Assembly: GCA_964371695.1 (NCBI GenBank)
Contig: CAYJOG010000040.1
Location: 1,321 to 11,980 of the forward strand
Reading direction: 5' to 3'
DNA: 10,660 nt
Source of the DNA: CAYJOG01 sp964371695 [NCBI: uncultured bacterium]
GTDB lineage: Bacteria; CAYJOG01
Shown: piece by piece, positions 1 to 7,207 of the stretch
How positions within the stretch are numbered: the first letter of the stretch is position 1
Layout of the letters: every line of letters starts with the position of its first letter
The notes under the pieces: generated by a model
Told to the model about the DNA's origin: nothing
Seen by the model: only the letters and a program-made list of their open reading frames with translations
The model's database searches: none
Position numbers and translations under genes: made by a program

Positions 1-40
1 GGGCCCCCCCCCCCCCCACTGTCTGTGTTAACCTTTGGCC

Positions 41-556
41 ATGGCCTCGCACGTGCTGGAAACCCTGTGGCCCTGCCACTGGGAACGCATCTACACCATC
101 CAGGTGGACTACCCCCTCTCGCACCCGGAGTTCTACGCCCGCGCCCACCCCGACATCGCCGATTTCAACGTGCTCAGCGACGAAATGCAGGGCGACGTGC
201 GGTATTACCTGTGTGAGTTCATCGCGGCCACCGAGATTCCCCCGGTGGTGCGCCATGTGGTGCGGCCCGACATGCTCAACTGGACACAGGAGGCCTGGTG
301 GCGCGGCGACACCCTCACCTGCCGCGCCAGGATTCGCCCCAACTTTCTCACCGACTATTTCGACATCCTCAGCGAGTGGCAACTCTTCCCCATGACCGAA
401 ACCCAGACGCGGGAGGTGTGGACCTTTAACGTGGACTGTTCGTTTCCCGTGTTTGGCGGGTTTATCGCGGGGCAGGTACTCTCAAGGGGCGTGGCGTCTC
501 ACATGCGCAACCGCGAGCGTTTTCTGGAACAACTGACCCAGAGCGGCGGGGAATAA
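41..556 (+). CDS. SRPBCC / DUF2505-like small protein
   Basis: A complete 171-residue reading frame; an in-frame TAA at 29-31 shows it does not continue upstream. ATG at 41 is preferred, with TTG at 35 as an alternative two codons earlier. The protein has no signal peptide or membrane segment. Its pattern (an N-terminal strand, a middle stretch with PPVVRHVV followed by a strand-rich WTQEAWW segment, then a closing amphipathic helix ending RERFLEQL) resembles the lipid/ligand-binding SRPBCC fold, and the order of elements is like DUF2505 proteins. That assignment is by eye and only moderate. No catalytic motif is visible, so no reaction can be named. The next gene starts 5 bp downstream, so the two are probably co-transcribed; no functional link between them is obvious. 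Confidence 0.75.
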   Translation: MASHVLETLWPCHWERIYTIQVDYPLSHPEFYARAHPDIADFNVLSDEMQGDVRYYLCEFIAATEIPPVVRHVVRPDMLNWTQEAWWRGDTLTCRARIRPNFLTDYFDILSEWQLFPMTETQTREVWTFNVDCSFPVFGGFIAGQVLSRGVASHMRNRERFLEQLTQSGGE

Positions 557-561
557 ACCGG

Positions 562-2646
562 TTGAATAAAAGCGCCCCCCAAGCGGTTTGTTTCAGCGAC
601 GTGGCGAAAGAAAAAGACGAGGCCCGGCGCGAAGAACTCATCGGCACGCTCATCGCCCGCATGACGCTGGACGAAAAACTTTTTCAAATGGGCGGCGGCG
701 GCTCACTTTCAGAGTTGCTGGATTACGGCTCCGCGCCTTTTCCCGCCGGGGGTTGCGAGCGGCTCGGCATTCCGCCCGTGCAGTTCTCGGACGGCCCCCG
801 TGGCGTCATGCTGAATGCGTCCACATGTTTTCCCGTGACCATGGCGCGGGGGGCAACCTGGTGCCCGGAACTGGAGGAGCGCGTGGGGGCGGCCATGGGC
901 GCGGAGGCGCGCGCGCAGGGGGCAAACCTGTCGGGCGCGGTGTGCATCAACCTGCTGCGCCACCCGGCCTGGGGTCGGGCGCAGGAGACCTATGGCGAAG
1001 ACACGCACCTGCTCGGCGAGATGGGCGCGGCGCTTGTGCGCGGCGTCCAGCGCCACGTCATGGCCTGCGTGAAACACTTCGCCGCCAACAGCATTGAAAA
1101 CGCGCGGTTCTGGGTGGACGTGTCCATGGACGATCGCACGCTGCACGAGGTGTACCTGCCGCATTTCAAAAAATGTGTCGAGGCGGGCGCGGCCTCCGTC
1201 ATGGGGGCGTACAACCGGCTCAACGGCCCCCACTGCTGCCACAGCCATCACCTGCTCACGGACATCCTCAAAACGAAATGGGGCTTCCGGGGTTTTGTGA
1301 TTTCGGACTGGACGTTTGCCCTGCGGGGCAGTGACTCTGCGGCGGCGGGGCTGGATATTGAAATGCCCAACGCCGTTTTTCACGGCCTGCCGCTCAAGGT
1401 TCTGGTGCAGCTCCATCGTGTGCCCGAATCGGTGGTGGATGACGCCGTGCGCCGCATCATTCGCCAGCACGCACGTTTTCACGGAATCGGGAAGGAGCGT
1501 TCCTTTTACAAAAACAAAGTCGGCTGCAAGGAACACCACAAGCTCGCCCTTGAGGTTGCCCAAAAAAGCATGGTGCTGTTGAAAAACGACGGCGGCCTGC
1601 TGCCGTTGGACTCGCAAAAAATCAGGCGCAGCGCCGTCATCGGCAAACTGGCCGACACCGAAAATATTGGCGACCGCGGCAGCAGCACCGTCAAGCCGCC
1701 CCATGTCATCACACCGCTGGCGGGCATCCGCAGCGCCGCCGGAAAAACCACCGAAGTGATTTATGAAAGCAGCCCGGACCCCGCCAAAGTCGCGCGCGCC
1801 GCACGGGGCACGGACGTGGTCATTGTGGTGGCGGGCCTCACCCACGAGCAGGAGGGCGAGTTCATTCCGCTCATCACAAAAGGCGGCGACCGCGACCACC
1901 TGGGCCTGGACAAAAAACAGCAGGCCATGATTCAGGCGGCGGCCAGGGCAAACAAAAACTGCGTGGTGGTGCTTGAGGGCGGCAGCGCCATCACCATGGA
2001 GCCGTGGGTAGAGGACGTGGCCGCGATTCTCATGGCGTGGTATCCGGGCATGGAAGGCGGCCACGCGCTGGCGGACATTCTTTTTGGCAAGGTGAACCCC
2101 AGCGGCAAACTGCCCCTCACCATTCCAAGGTCCGAAGCCCAGCTCGTGCCGTTCAACAAATGGGCGCGGCGCATCCGATACGGTTACTTCCACGGCTACA
2201 CCCACATGCAAAAAGAAAAACTGGCGCCGCGGTTCCCATTCGGTTTTGGTTTGAGTTATACAAACTATGTTTATGACCACCTGCAAATCAGTCCGACGCG
2301 AGCGGACGCATCAGGGAATGTTACCGTGACCGCCGAAATCACCAACACGGGCAAAATGGCTGGTGAAGAAATCGCCCAGCTTTATGTTGGTTTTCCCGAT
2401 TCCAAAGTGGAGCGGCCCCAGCGTGCGCTCAAGGGATTCAAACGGATAACCCTCAAACCCGGCGAGACAAAACCGGTGGTCTTTGAGATTGCCGCCCGCG
2501 ACCTGGCTTGTTACGACACCGAAACGGAAGACTGGGTTGTGGAGCCGGGGAAATATCTGGTTTATGTGGGCGCGTCCTCACGATTGGAAGACCTTCCCCT
2601 CACGGGCAGTTTTGTAATGAAGGGCCATTCGCACCAACCCGGTTGA
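562..2646 (+). CDS. Glycoside hydrolase family 3 (beta-glucosidase-like)
   Basis: A 694-residue GH3 enzyme, predicted to release terminal beta-linked sugars from glycosides with retention of configuration. Residues about 25-310 form the N-terminal TIM-barrel-like domain: MTLDEK (34-39), FSDGPRG (75-81, with substrate-binding Asp77), KHF (171-173) and GFVISDW (244-250), whose Asp249 is the expected nucleophile. Residues about 330-560 form the alpha/beta sandwich domain; the EQEGE stretch (429-433) lies where the acid/base Glu is normally found. Residues about 575-690 are the fibronectin III-like domain (GEEIAQLYV). There is no PA14 insert. No signal peptide is visible, so a cytoplasmic enzyme acting on imported oligosaccharides or glycosides is inferred. 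The start is TTG at 562, with GGGG about 10 bases upstream; GTG at 601 is the alternative. The exact substrate cannot be read from sequence. Confidence 0.93.
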   Translation: MNKSAPQAVCFSDVAKEKDEARREELIGTLIARMTLDEKLFQMGGGGSLSELLDYGSAPFPAGGCERLGIPPVQFSDGPRGVMLNASTCFPVTMARGATWCPELEERVGAAMGAEARAQGANLSGAVCINLLRHPAWGRAQETYGEDTHLLGEMGAALVRGVQRHVMACVKHFAANSIENARFWVDVSMDDRTLHEVYLPHFKKCVEAGAASVMGAYNRLNGPHCCHSHHLLTDILKTKWGFRGFVISDWTFALRGSDSAAAGLDIEMPNAVFHGLPLKVLVQLHRVPESVVDDAVRRIIRQHARFHGIGKERSFYKNKVGCKEHHKLALEVAQKSMVLLKNDGGLLPLDSQKIRRSAVIGKLADTENIGDRGSSTVKPPHVITPLAGIRSAAGKTTEVIYESSPDPAKVARAARGTDVVIVVAGLTHEQEGEFIPLITKGGDRDHLGLDKKQQAMIQAAARANKNCVVVLEGGSAITMEPWVEDVAAILMAWYPGMEGGHALADILFGKVNPSGKLPLTIPRSEAQLVPFNKWARRIRYGYFHGYTHMQKEKLAPRFPFGFGLSYTNYVYDHLQISPTRADASGNVTVTAEITNTGKMAGEEIAQLYVGFPDSKVERPQRALKGFKRITLKPGETKPVVFEIAARDLACYDTETEDWVVEPGKYLVYVGASSRLEDLPLTGSFVMKGHSHQPG

Positions 2647-2702
2647 CTTCGCACACCCCCCTTTCCCTTCGTCGCCACACCCAGTAAATCAACAATCCCC
2701 TC

Positions 2703-3494
2703 TCAGCCCTTCACCGGGTTTTCCAGTTCGCCCACACCCTCAATGCTCACGCGCACCACGTCGCCCGCCACCAGCGGCCCCACGCCCTGATAGGTGCCGG
2801 TGAGGATCACGTCCCCCGGCTCCAGCGTCATCACGGCGGTGATGGCGGCGATGATTTCGGGGATGCCGAAGATCATCTGGCTGGTGCTGGCGTTTTGCTT
2901 CACCTGACCGTTCACAGTGGTGACAAGCTGCCGGGGCTGCGTGATGGATCCCGGCACAATCCACGGGCCGAGGGGGCAGAAGGTGTCGAAGCTCTTGCCC
3001 CGCGTGAACTGGCCGTCTTTCATCTGGATGTCGCGGGCGGTCACGTCGTTGGCGCAGGTGAGGCCCCGCACCACACACTGGGCGTCTTCGGCCTTTACAT
3101 TGCGGCAGCGCTCGCCCATCACCACCGCCAGTTCCCCTTCAAAATCCACCCGCGCGCTTTGGGGCGGCAGCACAATGGGCGCGCCGGGGCCGGTGACGGC
3201 GGAGATCATCTTGGCGAACATGAGCGGCTCACCCGGCAGGGGGGATTTCATTTCTTCGGCGTGCAGGCGGTCGTTCAGGCCGATGGCCACGATTTTGCCG
3301 GGGGCCACGGGGCTGAGCACCTGGGTCACGTCGCCCGTCTCCAGCACCAGCGGCCTGCCCCCCGGCCCCTTGCCCAGCGCGCACAATGCGCCGCCCATCA
3401 CGCTGGCCTCGGCCACGTCGCCCGTGCTCAGGCGCAGGCGCAGAAAAGCGCCTTCGGGCGGCGCGCCCAGCAGGCCCGGCAACAGCGCGCCCAT
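2703..3494 (-). CDS. Fumarylacetoacetate hydrolase (FAH) family protein
   Basis: A 263-residue FAH-fold enzyme. The family cleaves C-C bonds or hydrates/decarboxylates 2-oxo acids using Mg2+ or Mn2+. The C-terminal domain carries the metal ligands Glu119 and Glu121 in DFEGELAVVMG and Asp150 in CANDVTARD; the 2- and 29-residue spacings match those of E71/E73/D102 in human FAHD1. GKSFDTFCPLGPWIV (166-180) and GDVILTGTYQGVG (227-239) are further family signatures. The first 60 residues are a poorly conserved N-terminal domain. The ATG shares its A with the TGA of the upstream enoyl-CoA hydratase homologue (TGATG), with an AAGGG-like ribosome site inside that gene, so translation is probably coupled. 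A longer reading frame extends further upstream but overlaps that gene and is not credible. Possible roles are oxaloacetate decarboxylase, fumarylpyruvate/acylpyruvate hydrolase, or a step of aromatic-acid breakdown; sequence alone does not decide. Confidence 0.92.
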   Translation of the reverse strand: MGALLPGLLGAPPEGAFLRLRLSTGDVAEASVMGGALCALGKGPGGRPLVLETGDVTQVLSPVAPGKIVAIGLNDRLHAEEMKSPLPGEPLMFAKMISAVTGPGAPIVLPPQSARVDFEGELAVVMGERCRNVKAEDAQCVVRGLTCANDVTARDIQMKDGQFTRGKSFDTFCPLGPWIVPGSITQPRQLVTTVNGQVKQNASTSQMIFGIPEIIAAITAVMTLEPGDVILTGTYQGVGPLVAGDVVRVSIEGVGELENPVKG

Positions 3495-4315
3495 CACTTG
3501 CCCTTCCACACCGGCGGGCGTTTTTGAAAGAAAGCCATGATGCCCTCTTTGGCGTCTTCGGTGGCGATGGTTTTTTGCAGCATGTCGAACAGATAGGGAA
3601 TGGCGTCGGCAAAAGCCATGTGGTCCTGATGCTGAAAAGCCTCCAGCCCCAGGCGGATGGACGTGGGGCACAGGGCGGCGATTTCCTGCGCCAGGGCCTG
3701 GCCGCGCTGCTCCAGCTCGGCGGCGGGCACGGCCTCGTTGATCAGCCCCAGGCGGGCGGCCTCGGCGGCGCTCATTTTGTAACCCCGCAGAATGAAATCC
3801 AGCGCGGCGCGTTTGGGCATCACGCGGAACAGGCTGGCCATCACCATGTGGGGCCACAGGCCGCGCTTGATCTCAGGCGCGCTGAAGGTGGCCTGCTCGG
3901 CGGCCAGCACGTGGGTGCTGTTGCCCACCAGCATCAGCGCGCCCGCCAGCACGTCTCCCTGGGCCAGGGTGATGACGGGTTTGTGGCAGCCGGTCATGCG
4001 CAGGTTGATCTCATGCAGTTCGCCGCGTTTGGGCACGGTGCTGGTGATGGGTTCGCCCTTGCCGGACATGGCCGCGAGGTCGGCCCCGGCGCAGAACACG
4101 TCGCCCTCGGCGCGCAGCAGCACCACGCGGATGTCCGGGTCCAGGCCCGCTGCTTCAAAGGCATAAATCAGCTCGCTGGCCATCACGGGGTGTATGGCGT
4201 TTTTCTTTTCGGGCCGGGCCAGCGTGAGGGTGAGGACGTGGTCGCGCAGGTCCACTTTCAGGAACTGGAAAATGAGACCATCGAAGCTGAGTTTTTCGGT
4301 TGGGGTTTGTGACAT
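3494..4315 (-). CDS. Enoyl-CoA hydratase/isomerase (crotonase) family protein
   Basis: A 273-residue crotonase-fold protein acting on acyl-CoA thioesters, presumably cytosolic. The oxyanion-hole elements are visible as KKNA (37-40) and FCAGADL (74-80). APEIKRGLWP (146-155) carries Glu148, equivalent to the second catalytic Glu (E164 of rat mitochondrial hydratase). The position equivalent to the first Glu (E144) is Met128 in LAGALML, so a standard syn-hydration mechanism is doubtful; an isomerase, a one-Glu hydratase, a decarboxylase or a thioesterase-like role is possible. The C-terminus FFQKRPPVW is typical of the family. ATG at 4315 is chosen because a perfect AGGAGG lies 4 bases before it; a 22-codon upstream extension lacks such a site. 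The stop overlaps the FAH-family start (TGATG), so the pair probably works on the same organic acid/CoA pathway. Confidence 0.92.
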   Translation of the reverse strand: MSQTPTEKLSFDGLIFQFLKVDLRDHVLTLTLARPEKKNAIHPVMASELIYAFEAAGLDPDIRVVLLRAEGDVFCAGADLAAMSGKGEPITSTVPKRGELHEINLRMTGCHKPVITLAQGDVLAGALMLVGNSTHVLAAEQATFSAPEIKRGLWPHMVMASLFRVMPKRAALDFILRGYKMSAAEAARLGLINEAVPAAELEQRGQALAQEIAALCPTSIRLGLEAFQHQDHMAFADAIPYLFDMLQKTIATEDAKEGIMAFFQKRPPVWKGK

Positions 4316-4325
4316 GGGGCCTCCT
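4308..4325 (-). promoter_or_regulatory. Strong Shine-Dalgarno site of the crotonase-family gene
   Basis: On the minus strand the sequence reads AGGAGGCCCCATG: a consensus AGGAGG followed by four bases and the ATG whose A is at 4315. It decides the start of the enoyl-CoA hydratase homologue and is the clearest ribosome site in the window; most other genes here have weak or absent sites. Confidence 0.8.
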
Positions 4326-4445
4326 GGGGTTGAGATTGTAAGGTGCCGACCGCCACCGTTCAGGAAGAACGGCAAGGCCAAACCCGCTTTGAGCCTTCAC
4401 GCTGTTTTGAATGTTTATTGGTACAAAAACTTTAAAAACAGGTTC
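4316..4445 (-). other. Intergenic gap between epimerase-like and crotonase-family genes
   Basis: A 130-bp gap on the minus strand. Immediately after the epimerase-like stop it reads AGAACCTGTTT then TAAAG, which matches the end of the structured repeat found at 10232-10247; the rest of that repeat is absent. No intrinsic terminator is evident. The gap ends in the AGGAGG site of the crotonase-family gene. It is long enough to hold a separate promoter for the crotonase-FAH pair, but no convincing -35/-10 pair is seen. Confidence 0.4.
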
Positions 4446-4913
4446 TCAGTGGTCCTTCCTGGCCCAGTCGTAGGGAATGGGGTTCTGGAAGGGGTCCATG
4501 CGTTCGCTGCGGTTGGGGTCGTGGGGGTGGGTGCAGCAGTTGGCCACGATGGCCTCGGCTGTGCCAATGCCCTTGAAGCCATTCCACACCATGGGGGGAA
4601 TCTGAACCAGTCGGGCATTGTGGTCGCCAATGAACAGCTCCAACAGATTGCCCCGCGTGCTGCTCTGTGGGCGGTCATCGAACAACACCAGCTTGATGCG
4701 CCCGGTGACCACGCTGTAGTTCAGCGTCATGTCGCGGTGGCGGTGCCAGCCCTTGACCACGCCGGGATAAACCGAGCTGAAATAGATTTCGCCAAAACCC
4801 AGAAAGTGCGGGTCGGTGCTTTTGAGCATGTGAAAAATGGTGCCGCGTTCGTCTGGAATGCGCAGCAGGGGCACCACGTTGACACCTTCAATCATGACCG
4901 AGGACATGGCCAT
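4446..4913 (-). CDS. dTDP-4-dehydrorhamnose 3,5-epimerase-like cupin (RmlC-like)
   Basis: A 155-residue RmlC-like cupin, predicted to epimerise or otherwise act on a nucleotide-linked keto-sugar for surface polysaccharide. Recognisable elements are IPDERGTIFHML (19-30), the basic/His segment KGWHRHRD (54-61, with His57 at the usual catalytic-base position), the strand-turn-strand GRIKLVLFDDR (71-81), and IPPMVWNGFKGIG (105-117) where RmlC has its P-x-G-x-x-HGF stretch. It ends DPFQNPIPYDW. It is somewhat shorter than typical RmlC (about 180 residues), and the region after NGFKGIG reads AIVANCC, without the Tyr usually found near there, so its activity may differ (single epimerisation or isomerisation). 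ATG 4913 is used; ATG 4907 and ATG 4895 are in-frame alternatives, and no good ribosome site separates them. No other sugar-nucleotide gene is in the window. Confidence 0.85.
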   Translation of the reverse strand: MAMSSVMIEGVNVVPLLRIPDERGTIFHMLKSTDPHFLGFGEIYFSSVYPGVVKGWHRHRDMTLNYSVVTGRIKLVLFDDRPQSSTRGNLLELFIGDHNARLVQIPPMVWNGFKGIGTAEAIVANCCTHPHDPNRSERMDPFQNPIPYDWARKDH

Positions 4914-4936
4914 AACATATCACGGCGGGAGTGAAA

Positions 4937-5020
4937 AGGCGGTTGGAAGCTGGAAGCTGGAAGCCGGAAAAAGAAAAGCCCCATCGTTCCCTCTCCCATG
5001 CAAAGCACAGGAGGGGGAAC
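4937..5020 (-). repeat. Intergenic repeat, copy A (hairpin plus T-rich tail)
   Basis: Lies between the MCE stop (5054) and the epimerase-like start (4913). In plus orientation it has tandem GGAAGCT units (about 4950-4967), then GGAAAAAGAAAAG, CCCATCG, and a hairpin whose arms GTTCCCTCTCC (4986-4996) and GGAGGGGGAAC (5010-5020) pair at 10 of 11 positions. The same order of blocks, inverted, occurs at 7319-7395, and a degenerate copy in direct orientation lies at about 7235-7315. It is therefore a dispersed repeat, not a local accident. Confidence 0.75.
4967..5020 (-). terminator. Possible intrinsic terminator after the MCE gene
   Basis: Read on the minus strand, the 11-bp GC-rich hairpin (5020 to 4986) is followed within about 9 bases by the T-rich run CTTTTCTTTTT. 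It sits 34 bases past the MCE stop codon. The T-run is interrupted and not immediately adjacent to the stem, so efficiency is uncertain. It may be a repeat that serves as a terminator. Confidence 0.4.
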
Positions 5021-5053
5021 AATTTCGGCGTGCATAAATTTCTTCAAAATGAA

Positions 5054-6412
5054 CTAATACCGCTGCACCAGACCCAGGCTGAAGCGGTCATCGCCCACCA
5101 TGTCTTCCATGCCCGCCTGCAAAAACAGTTTGTCGCTGATTTTGCGCGAGCCGCGCAGGTTGACCCGCAGGTTGTTCGGGTCCACCAGTTCCAGCCGGTA
5201 AATCTGTTCCGGGCTGCGTTCAAACTCCAGCCCCAGCCCCAGCTTGCCGCCCTTCAGGCCGCCGCTCACCCAGGTGTCAGGCCGGGCCTGAAAACCCAGC
5301 ATCAGGTTGGTGCTGCTGGCTTCGCCCACGTCGTTCAGGCCGATGTCGTAATACAGCTCGCTGCCCTTGGGGGCCAGCCGCAGGTTCATGTCGCTCTGAA
5401 TCTTGTCCAGGCTGGTTTCATAACGCATTTCAAAGGTGGGTTTGACCTCCAGCTTGTTCACCGCCTCAATCAGGCCGGTGAATGAATCGATGGCGTCCTG
5501 GGCGTCGTCCATGGTGGTGTTGGCGGTGGCCATCACGGTGCGGGCGTCTTTCACCGCGCCCTTGATGTCTCCCTGCAGTTCTTCGTCCTGCACCAGATTG
5601 CCCAGGCTCTGGACTGATTCGCGGATGGTGGCGGTGCTGGCCTTGAGGTCCTGCATCATGGTTTTCAGGGTCTGTTCCAGTTCCGGGTCGGTCATGATCT
5701 TGCTGGCCTGGGCGGTGGTGTTCTTGGCGTCTTTCAGAATGTCCTCCATGGTGTCGGCCATGGCGTCGGCCTTGCCCGCCAGACTTTCCACGTGGGTCAT
5801 GGTGCCCGCCACGTTGCCCCGGCTGTTTTCGATGATGCCCCGCACCGTGGCTGCGGTCAGGCGCAGTTCGGCTCCTACTTCGGTGAACTGCTCCAGCATG
5901 CGCGGCACGCTGCCCTGCAGGTTGGCGTCGGCCACCACGCCACGCACGTCCTTGAGCAGGGCGTTGATGCTGAGCATGGCGTTGTTGGCCTGAATGAGCA
6001 GGTCGTTGATCTGCGGATCGGTCTCGCGCACCACAATCACCTGACCCTCTTTATAAACCCGCCCGCCGGGGTGCGTGGGGGGCACCACCTCCACCACTTT
6101 CTGCCCCAGCAGGTTGTCCAGCGCCACGCGAAAATGCGAGCCTTTGTAAACCTTCACGTTCTTGTTGATGCGCATGATGAACACGGCGCGGTTGCGGGCG
6201 TCCAGTTCGGTGGCTTCTACATGGCCTATGGCGATGCCGCTCATGCGCAGCGAGGTGCCCGGCACAATGCCCTGGGCGTTGGCCACCACCACTTTCAGTT
6301 CATACCCCTCCTGCTTGCGCCGGGGGTCGTTGAGAAAACGCCACAATCCCACCGCCATCATGATGGCCACCACCAGGAACACACCCACCTTGAATGCTGA
6401 TTCGACTCTCAT
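5054..6412 (-). CDS. MCE-domain (MlaD-like) lipid transport protein
   Basis: A 452-residue MCE protein, the substrate-binding part of an ABC-type lipid transporter linking inner and outer membranes. Residues about 8-26 are one hydrophobic N-terminal anchor (FKVGVFLVVAIMMAVGLW). The MCE domain spans about 36-130, including VVVANAQGIVPGTSLRMSGI (41-60). Residues about 135-320 are a long, mostly helical, probably coiled-coil region with repeated Met/Ala/Thr heptad-like positions. Residues about 325-452 are strand-rich (alternating LRLAPKGSELYYDIGL, LGLGLEFERS, LRVNLRGSRK) and end in an aromatic residue, like the C-terminal extension seen in some single-MCE proteins and plausibly an outer-membrane contact. 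It lies 66 bp downstream of the MlaF-like ATPase gene, consistent with an operon. The start ATG is set by the typical MRVESAFKVGVF beginning; no good ribosome site is seen at normal spacing. Confidence 0.92.
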   Translation of the reverse strand: MRVESAFKVGVFLVVAIMMAVGLWRFLNDPRRKQEGYELKVVVANAQGIVPGTSLRMSGIAIGHVEATELDARNRAVFIMRINKNVKVYKGSHFRVALDNLLGQKVVEVVPPTHPGGRVYKEGQVIVVRETDPQINDLLIQANNAMLSINALLKDVRGVVADANLQGSVPRMLEQFTEVGAELRLTAATVRGIIENSRGNVAGTMTHVESLAGKADAMADTMEDILKDAKNTTAQASKIMTDPELEQTLKTMMQDLKASTATIRESVQSLGNLVQDEELQGDIKGAVKDARTVMATANTTMDDAQDAIDSFTGLIEAVNKLEVKPTFEMRYETSLDKIQSDMNLRLAPKGSELYYDIGLNDVGEASSTNLMLGFQARPDTWVSGGLKGGKLGLGLEFERSPEQIYRLELVDPNNLRVNLRGSRKISDKLFLQAGMEDMVGDDRFSLGLVQRY

Positions 6413-6478
6413 GGCTTTGTGTTTACTCTCCGGTAATGCGCGCCCGGCTTTGACAAACCCGGCAAAACAAAAGCGTGT

Positions 6479-7207
6479 TCAGCCGGTGAACGCCTCGACA
6501 AATTCACGCACCGTGGGGTCGGGCGAAGCGGCGAAAGCCGTGTAGGAGTCAAACACCAGGGCCACGCCGCCATGCAGGAATGTTACCTGATCGGCGATGC
6601 GACTGACACTTTTCAGGTCGTGGCTCACCACCACGCTGGTTACGTCAAACTGGTCGCGGGTGCGCAGGATCATTTCGTCAATGTGTTTGGTCATGATGGG
6701 GTCCAGGCCCGTGGTGGGTTCGTCATAGAGCAGCACCGAGGGCTCCAGCACCAGGGCGCGGGCCAGTCCCACGCGTTTTTTCATGCCGCCGGAAAGCTCG
6801 CCGGGCATTTTGTGGCGGTCCTGGGCCAGTTCCAGTTCGTCCAGCAGCGCGTGTACCTTGCGGTCTTTTTCGCGGCGGCCCAGGCGGCCGTGGTGGTGCA
6901 GCGGAAAACGGATGTTTTCCTCTACCGTCATGCTGTCGAACAGGGCGGCGTGCTGAAACACCATGCCGATGTTGCGGCGGATGGGCCTGAGCGCCCGCTC
7001 GTTCAGGCCAGTGATGTCCGTGCCCCCCACCCGCACCACGCCCCGCTGGGGGCGAATGAAACGGATGAGGGTTTTGAGCAGGGTGCTTTTGCCGCCGCCC
7101 GACGGCCCCACAATCACCGCCACCTGACCCTTTTCCACGCGGCCGTTCACCCCCCGCAGCACCGGGCTGCCATTGAAGGTTACGTGCAGGTCTTCGATCT
7201 CAATCAC
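6479..7207 (-). CDS. ABC transporter ATP-binding protein, MlaF-like
   Basis: A 242-residue cytoplasmic ATPase that should power the MCE lipid transporter encoded just downstream. Walker A is GPSGGGKS (34-41, Lys40), the Q-loop Gln is 85 in GMVFQHAALF, the signature is LSGGM (138-142), Walker B is VLLYDEP (158-164, Glu163), the D-loop is GLDP (167-170) and the switch His is 196 in VVSHD. The GMVFQHAALFDSMTVEENI segment and KKRVGLARAL are typical of the Mla/Ttg2A group. GTG at 7207 is preferred because VIEIEDLHV is where homologues begin; an ATG 27 codons earlier (7288) would translate the intergenic repeat and is unlikely. No strong ribosome site precedes it. The MlaE permease that normally lies between or beside these genes is absent here. 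Confidence 0.93.
   Translation of the reverse strand: MIEIEDLHVTFNGSPVLRGVNGRVEKGQVAVIVGPSGGGKSTLLKTLIRFIRPQRGVVRVGGTDITGLNERALRPIRRNIGMVFQHAALFDSMTVEENIRFPLHHHGRLGRREKDRKVHALLDELELAQDRHKMPGELSGGMKKRVGLARALVLEPSVLLYDEPTTGLDPIMTKHIDEMILRTRDQFDVTSVVVSHDLKSVSRIADQVTFLHGGVALVFDSYTAFAASPDPTVREFVEAFTG

Noticed and set aside
709-2286. 525-codon open frame on the minus strand inside the GH3 gene
   Set aside because: It is antisense to a gene with clear catalytic motifs; high GC in the third codon position keeps this frame open, and its product shows no recognisable domain.
2647-2702. Bidirectional terminator between the convergent GH3 and FAH-family genes
   Set aside because: The 56-bp gap is C-rich but shows no stem-loop with a T-run.
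3495-3857. Upstream extension of the FAH-family gene
   Set aside because: It would overlap 121 codons of the crotonase-family gene and reads as low-complexity Arg/Gly/Ala; the TGATG junction and AAGGG site fix the start at 3494.
3386-4312. 308-codon plus-strand frame opposite the crotonase-family and FAH-family genes
   Set aside because: Gly/His/Gln-rich shadow spanning two real genes, with no motif or ribosome site.
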